From CAYMLL01 sp964390645 (GTDB lineage: Bacteria; Planctomycetota; UBA8108), in contig CAYMLL010000138.1 in the NCBI GenBank assembly GCA_964390645.1, positions 1 through 18,983 on the forward strand: a stretch of DNA of 18,983 nt, in the 5' to 3' direction. Positions 15,253 to 18,983 of the stretch are shown piece by piece. Each line of letters opens with the position of its first letter. Positions within the stretch are counted from its first letter, which is position 1. A program made the position numbers and the translations under genes. The notes below the pieces were generated by a model, which did no database searches, was not told the DNA's origin, and saw only the letters and a program-made list of their open reading frames with translations.

Positions 15253-15411
15253 GAGCGATGACGCCGGTATCCGGACGGGTCGGTTGAACGATCGGAGAGC
15301 AAGTCGGCCGCGCCCAATGAAGCCGATCACGAGTCCCTTGGCAAGAAGGAAGCGGCCGCGAGGACGTCCTGCGCCGTTCATCCCGACAGCGCAGACGCCG
15401 TCGCGACAAGG

Positions 15412-16272
15412 TCAGTCGTTCCCGAAGACCTCCTCGAGCGCGGCGCGCATGACCCCCGGATCCGGGGCGACCCCCGTCCAGAGCTCGAAGCCGATGACCC
15501 CCTGGTTGACGAGCATGCCGAGCCCGTCGATGACCCTGCAGCCCTTCGCGTTCGCAGCCCGTACGAGGTGGGTCCTCGGCGGGTTCGGGATGACATCGGC
15601 AACCAACATGTCCGGTGTCAGCGTGTCGAGATCGACCGGCACGCGCGCGTCGACGTCGGGATAGAGCCCGATCGAGGTCGCGTTGACGACGATGTCCGTC
15701 CCCTCCGGGACCGCGTAGTCACCATCCCACGGCACATGTTCGGCCGGAATCGACAGGCCCTCCCGGATCAACGTCGCCAGGCCCAGTCCGCGACCTTCGT
15801 CCCGGTTGACGATCTTGAAGCTCCTCGCTCCCGCGAGCCCGACCTCGACACCGATCGCACGCGCGGCCCCGCCGGCTCCGAAGATCACGACCGACTTGCC
15901 TTCGGGGTCCGTGAGCTCACGCAAGGACTGCACGAAGCCCTTTCCGTCCGTGTTCTCCCCGACCAGCTCATCCCCCTCGCGAACGATGCAGTTGACCGCA
16001 CCCATCAGCTCCGCCGACCTGGCGAGTCGATCGAGATGCTCGATGACCGCCACCTTGTGCGGGATCGTGCAGTTGCCACCGCGGAAGTTCATCGCTCGCA
16101 TGCCGAGCACCGCGTCCCCGAGATCCTCCGGCTCGACCTCGAGCGACAGGTAACGCCACTCGAGCCCGTGGTGGCGAAACGCCTGCTCGATCATGTACTG
16201 CGTCGGGTTCTCGGCGATCGGCTTGCCGAAAACGGCGACGATCTCCTGCTTGAAGTTCCAGTGCCTGGTCAT
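15412..16272 (-). CDS. aroE: Shikimate dehydrogenase family protein, atypical substrate motif
   Basis: AroE reduces 3-dehydroshikimate with NADPH in aromatic amino acid synthesis. This 286-residue protein keeps most family features: FRGGNCTIPHKVAV with Lys73, GAVNCIV (91-97), GENTDGKGF with Asp109, the nucleotide loop FGAGGAARAI (131-140), VNRDEGR (155-161, an NADP-type NRxxxR), NATSIGLYPD (197-206), VADVIPNPPRT and DGLGMLVNQG. The N-terminal strand, however, reads FGKPIAENPTQYMIEQAF (15-32), where classical AroE has GxPxxHSxSPxxHN; the two serines that hold the shikimate carboxylate are absent. It may therefore act on shikimate with altered contacts or on quinate or another related compound. 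ATG 16272 gives the family N-terminus; no clear ribosome binding site precedes it. It lies 122 bases after the S9 peptidase stop and 159 bases before the symporter fusion. Confidence 0.85.
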   Translation of the reverse strand: MTRHWNFKQEIVAVFGKPIAENPTQYMIEQAFRHHGLEWRYLSLEVEPEDLGDAVLGMRAMNFRGGNCTIPHKVAVIEHLDRLARSAELMGAVNCIVREGDELVGENTDGKGFVQSLRELTDPEGKSVVIFGAGGAARAIGVEVGLAGARSFKIVNRDEGRGLGLATLIREGLSIPAEHVPWDGDYAVPEGTDIVVNATSIGLYPDVDARVPVDLDTLTPDMLVADVIPNPPRTHLVRAANAKGCRVIDGLGMLVNQGVIGFELWTGVAPDPGVMRAALEEVFGND

Positions 16273-16394
16273 GGCTGGTGAATTCTGAAGGGTCGTTCGG
16301 AATCGGCGGAAGAGGATACCGGCTCCTCGTGGCGTGCGGAGATCCTACCGCGCCGGTGGCCCCTTGCCCAGAGAACAGGCGTGGACCCCGTCAC

Positions 16395-18752
16395 TCAGAA
16401 GGTGCGGGGCCTCCGCGGCGCGGCGAGCCTGAGGTGACGATCGAAGAATCGCTCGATTCGCCGGTACTCGTCGATCCACGACGCGGGATCGGTGAAGGCG
16501 TGGTTCTGACTGGGGTAGAGCATGGCGTCGAAGTCCTTGCCGAGACGGATGAGCTTCTCGATCAGACGGATCGTGTCCTGCGCGAAGACATTCGAGTCCT
16601 TCATCCCGTGGAGCAGGAGAAGGGGCCGGAGCAGGCCCTCCGCATGGTCGATCGGACTCGACTTGCGGTAGTTCTCCGGGTGTATTTTCGGATCACCGAG
16701 CCGCGGGTTGGTGTACGACGGGTGATACTTGCGCCAGTCGGTCACCGAGCGCAACGCGGCGCCGCAGGCGAAAACCTCCGGCTTCGTGAAGAGTGCCATC
16801 AGCGTCAAGAAGCCGCCGTAGGAGCCACCGTAGACCCCGACGCGATCGACATCCACGTAGCCGAGGGATTCGAGATACCCGACGCCCGCGACCACGTCGT
16901 CGAGGTCCTTGCCCCCCATGTGCCCCCAGATCGCGGTGCGGAAGTCGCGACCGTATCCCTTGCTGTGGCGGTAGTCGGCGTCGAGAACCACGTAGCCCTT
17001 TCGCGCCAGTCGGTGGTGAAAGAGCATGTTCACGTCGTAGGAGCTCATCGAACGTGTCACGTTCTGCAGATAGCCGGCCCCATGGACGAAGACGACCGCC
17101 GGATAGCGCACATCCGGATCGAAGGGCCGGGGACGGTACAGGAAGGCGCGAACCGTCCGATCGTCGTCGGGGTTGCGATACTCGACGATGCTCGGCGGCG
17201 ACAGGTCCAGCGCCGTCAGACGCGCGCTCACCATACGACTGACGCGCACCGGACTCCCTCCCTCCGACAGCGACCGAGCAACGATTTGACGCGGCACCCC
17301 GAGCTCCTCGCGCGAGTAGACGACCGTGCCCTCGCTCGCCGACACCCGCGGCGAGTAGACACAGGAGCGCGATCTGGAAAGAGCCCGTCTGGCGCCACTG
17401 CGGAGGTCTACCAGCCCCAGCGTGGACTCCGCCGGATCTCGCTCGCTCGTGATCAGCAACGCCCGCGAGGACCGCTCGAGCAGTCGAAACCAGCGGATCT
17501 CGTGCTCTCCGCTGGTCACGGCGACCGGCTCCCCCCCCGCGCGAGAGATGCTCCAGATGTGGTTGAAGCCACTGCGTTCCGACGTGAAGAGGATACGGTT
17601 GCCGTCGTGACTCCAGCGCGCAGCAAGAAACGGCCCGCCGATCCACGCCTCGTCGGACTCGGTGTAGACGGCTCGCACCGAACGTGCGCGCGGATCGAGC
17701 AGGATGATCTCCCGCACGTTGCGGAAGTCGCTCAGGCGGTCGACCATGAGCAGCTCGCCGTCGGGTGACCAGTGGAGGCCACGAAGGTGGTAGCGATCAC
17801 CGGAGTCGATCGCGGGAGCCCACTCCGTGTCCCGCTCGAGGTCGTGAAGCGTGATCGTGACACGAGCCGTCGGATCTCCCGCGAGCGAATCCCGTACACG
17901 CACCGTGCTCACGTCGTCGGTCAGGTAGTCGGCGAGAACGAGCTCACGGAGCGAGTCCCGTGTCACTCGAGATCGAGCCGCCCACACGCCGCCGGCAGAG
18001 ATGCGGATTTCTCCGCCCTCGCGAAGACCGGTCTCACGATGCGCTTCCTCCGATACGATGTGGAGCACCCGGGGCACCGGCCCCTCCGTCTCGTCGCCGC
18101 CGTCCTCCTCGCCGCCGTCCTCCTGGTCGCGGTCGCTCGTCGACGGTGCAGCGAAGATCCCGTGGGCCTTTCCGTCACGGAACGTCTCGAGCTGCCGGGA
18201 CACGTTCTCCAGCCCCGCAGAGAGATCCCGGCGCCTGCCGTTAGCGAGTTCCAGCTTCCACAGTCGCCTCGGCTTCCCCGCGAGAAAGACGACCGCAGCA
18301 CCGCCCTCGCCGAACTCGAGATCCGAGATCTCCCCGACGCCCCGGAAGAGCGGTCTCGCCGGCTCCTCGCCTCCGAGGTCGCGCAGCTCCAGCCAGCCGC
18401 GCCGGTGAACCAGCAACCGCGAGCCACGCGGCGTCCACCAGAAGTGCACCTTTGCCGCGTCGTCGAAGAGCTTCCGGGCACTCCGACCGTCAGCGCCTGC
18501 CAGCCAGAGAGCGCGCTTCGGAGACAGGGCGTCCTCCAGGGCGCAGCGATATACGACGTAGCGACCGTCCGCGGAAACTCGCGCGCGGTCCGGACGGACA
18601 CCGAGAAGACGAGGCGGGCGAAAGATCTGCTCGAGTGACGGTTCGACATCCCGCGCGGCATCCTGAGCGCGGGCCCTCGATGGCGAGAGAAGAGCGAGAA
18701 GAGCTACGAGAAGCAAGCGACGACGAGGTCGCCCGGACAGAATGTCAGCCAT
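16395..18752 (-). CDS. Secreted S9 family prolyl-oligopeptidase-type peptidase
   Basis: A serine peptidase of clan SC family S9, close in layout to dipeptidyl-peptidase IV types; these cleave short peptides, often near proline. The 785-residue product begins with a Sec signal (RRRLLLVALLALLSPSRARA, likely cut after Ala29 before QDA). A beta-propeller region (about 40-520) follows, with repeats such as LHWSPDGELLMVDR and ARWSHDGNRILFTSERSG. The C-terminal alpha/beta hydrolase domain has VVFVHGAGYLQ, the nucleophile in GVYGGSYGGFLTL (Ser near 642), the acid in LHGMKDSNVFA (Asp near 720) and the histidine in YPSQNHAFTDP (near 752). An acidic insert with EDGG repeats lies near 205-220. ATG 18752 is chosen because the signal peptide starts right there; the TTG at 18821 would add an unlikely leader. 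It is probably periplasmic or extracellular and supplies peptides for uptake. Confidence 0.93.
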   Translation of the reverse strand: MADILSGRPRRRLLLVALLALLSPSRARAQDAARDVEPSLEQIFRPPRLLGVRPDRARVSADGRYVVYRCALEDALSPKRALWLAGADGRSARKLFDDAAKVHFWWTPRGSRLLVHRRGWLELRDLGGEEPARPLFRGVGEISDLEFGEGGAAVVFLAGKPRRLWKLELANGRRRDLSAGLENVSRQLETFRDGKAHGIFAAPSTSDRDQEDGGEEDGGDETEGPVPRVLHIVSEEAHRETGLREGGEIRISAGGVWAARSRVTRDSLRELVLADYLTDDVSTVRVRDSLAGDPTARVTITLHDLERDTEWAPAIDSGDRYHLRGLHWSPDGELLMVDRLSDFRNVREIILLDPRARSVRAVYTESDEAWIGGPFLAARWSHDGNRILFTSERSGFNHIWSISRAGGEPVAVTSGEHEIRWFRLLERSSRALLITSERDPAESTLGLVDLRSGARRALSRSRSCVYSPRVSASEGTVVYSREELGVPRQIVARSLSEGGSPVRVSRMVSARLTALDLSPPSIVEYRNPDDDRTVRAFLYRPRPFDPDVRYPAVVFVHGAGYLQNVTRSMSSYDVNMLFHHRLARKGYVVLDADYRHSKGYGRDFRTAIWGHMGGKDLDDVVAGVGYLESLGYVDVDRVGVYGGSYGGFLTLMALFTKPEVFACGAALRSVTDWRKYHPSYTNPRLGDPKIHPENYRKSSPIDHAEGLLRPLLLLHGMKDSNVFAQDTIRLIEKLIRLGKDFDAMLYPSQNHAFTDPASWIDEYRRIERFFDRHLRLAAPRRPRTF
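18096..18125 (-). repeat. Tandem 15-base repeat inside the S9 peptidase gene
   Basis: Two tandem copies of a 15-base unit, GCCGCCGTCCTCCTC and GCCGCCGTCCTCCTG, encode QEDGG and EEDGG on the minus strand. They lie in an acidic low-complexity loop between propeller strands. The unit keeps the frame, so slippage would lengthen or shorten the loop without breaking the gene. Confidence 0.8.
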
Positions 18753-18810
18753 GACGCGTCGTGTCTCTGCAGTGACGGTGGGGAAAAGACCCGGTGCTCC
18801 GAAGCCGGTG

Positions 18811-18850
18811 GGATACTCCAAGCCTCCCGATGTTCGGAGGCCGAGATACC
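18811..18850. repeat. Imperfect 40-base inverted repeat upstream of the S9 peptidase gene
   Basis: The core is GCCTCC (18822-18827) and GGAGGC (18836-18841) around eight bases. The outer arms GGATACTCC (18811-18819) and the complement of GAGATACC (18843-18850) pair with single-base bulges. It lies between the -35-like box and the start codon, about 60 bases before ATG 18752. It lacks a T-run on either side, so an operator or a leader RNA structure is more likely than an intrinsic terminator. Confidence 0.5.
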
Positions 18851-18858
18851 CATGTCAA
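18830..18858 (-). promoter_or_regulatory. Possible promoter for the S9 peptidase gene
   Basis: A perfect TTGACA is present at 18858-18853 on the minus strand. At a 17-base spacing the -10 hexamer would be GAACAT (18835-18830), which matches only three of six consensus bases, and it falls in the loop of the inverted repeat at 18811-18850. The overlap suggests regulation by a protein binding the repeat. Confidence is limited by the weak -10. Confidence 0.35.
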
Positions 18859-18983
18859 GACGGCGTGGAGCCGCTTCCCGACGTCCCCCCGAAGATCCGA
18901 GCCGTGGTCACCTCTCCTGGCGCCCGATCCACGACCGTCGGCTCACCGTCCCAGCACCGTCGGGGTTCCCGGCTGTACACCCC
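18855..18983 (-). other. Edge segment, possible 3' tail of an upstream gene
   Basis: On the minus strand one frame is open from the window edge to a TGA at 18857-18855, ending EVTTARIFGGTSGSGSTPS. The other two minus frames are closed. About four fifths of third codon positions are G or C, as in coding sequence here, but second positions are also GC-rich, so the coding signal is ambiguous. About 42 codons are visible and no domain can be recognised. Confidence 0.2.

Noticed and set aside
13522..15261. Plus-strand open frame of 579 codons opposite the symporter fusion
   Set aside because: Antisense shadow rich in Arg, Asp and His with no hydrophobic core or domain; the same holds for the plus frames at 6750-8342, 5161-6306 and 16278-17768.
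15253..15381. Start of the symporter fusion at ATG 15381
   Set aside because: It would add about 43 basic residues before a good signal peptide and lacks a strong ribosome binding site. It is not fully excluded.
18852..18983. Divergent plus-strand gene starting at ATG 18852
   Set aside because: The visible product is Arg/Pro-rich with no recognisable feature, and every supported gene in the window lies on the other strand. Too little is visible to call it.
1..18983. CRISPR arrays, tRNA or rRNA genes, insertion sequences, defence islands
   Set aside because: No regularly spaced repeats, tRNA-like cloverleaf sequences, transposase motifs or terminal repeats were seen on reading both strands.

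Overview
The window reads as a high-GC bacterial chromosome segment, most likely from Planctomycetota or a close relative (other PVC or Acidobacteria-like lineages are possible). The main evidence is the adjacent pair of a PSCyt1/DUF1549/DUF1553 cytochrome-type protein and a Tat-exported DUF1501 protein, a combination greatly expanded in planctomycetes. A kelch-mutarotase/sodium symporter fusion and a PqaA-family lipoprotein fit the same setting. All ten supported genes are on the minus strand, so transcription runs from high to low coordinates; the long plus-strand open frames look like antisense shadows of GC-rich codons. No tRNA, rRNA, CRISPR array or insertion sequence was seen.

Layout in transcription order. 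(1) 18752-16395: a secreted S9 prolyl-oligopeptidase-type peptidase, behind a possible promoter with a TTGACA box that abuts an imperfect inverted repeat. (2) 16272-10407: an atypical shikimate-dehydrogenase-like enzyme, a NanM-like mutarotase fused to an SSS transporter, a PqaA-family lipoprotein, and a small protein resembling the cysteine-protease domain of the fungal lectin MOA. The last three are joined by ATGA stop/start overlaps, so they are probably translated together. (3) 10406-9846: a 561-base gap with GC hairpins that may end unit 2 and a good sigma70-like promoter for unit 3. (4) 9845-4918: the large PSCyt1-DUF1549-PA14-DUF1553 protein and its DUF1501 partner. (5) 4917-4592: a 326-base gap with two strong GC hairpins and a very good promoter. 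(6) 4591-1: a short UxaB-type tagaturonate reductase, thymidylate synthase, dihydrofolate reductase and the transcription accessory protein Tex (cut by the window edge). Neighbours in unit 6 are 3 bases apart or overlap.

How the parts may work together: unit 6 couples dTMP synthesis (ThyA oxidises methylene-THF to DHF, FolA recycles it) to a sugar-acid reductase and to Tex, apparently from one promoter just upstream of uxaB. Units 1, 2 and 4 are mostly envelope or export proteins and could serve uptake and breakdown of complex organic matter; this is inferred from families and gene order. The points most worth checking are the MOA-like C-H-E protein coupled to a PqaA lipoprotein, the AroE-like enzyme without the usual SxS substrate motif, and the C-terminally short UxaB whose 3' end carries the thyA ribosome binding site.
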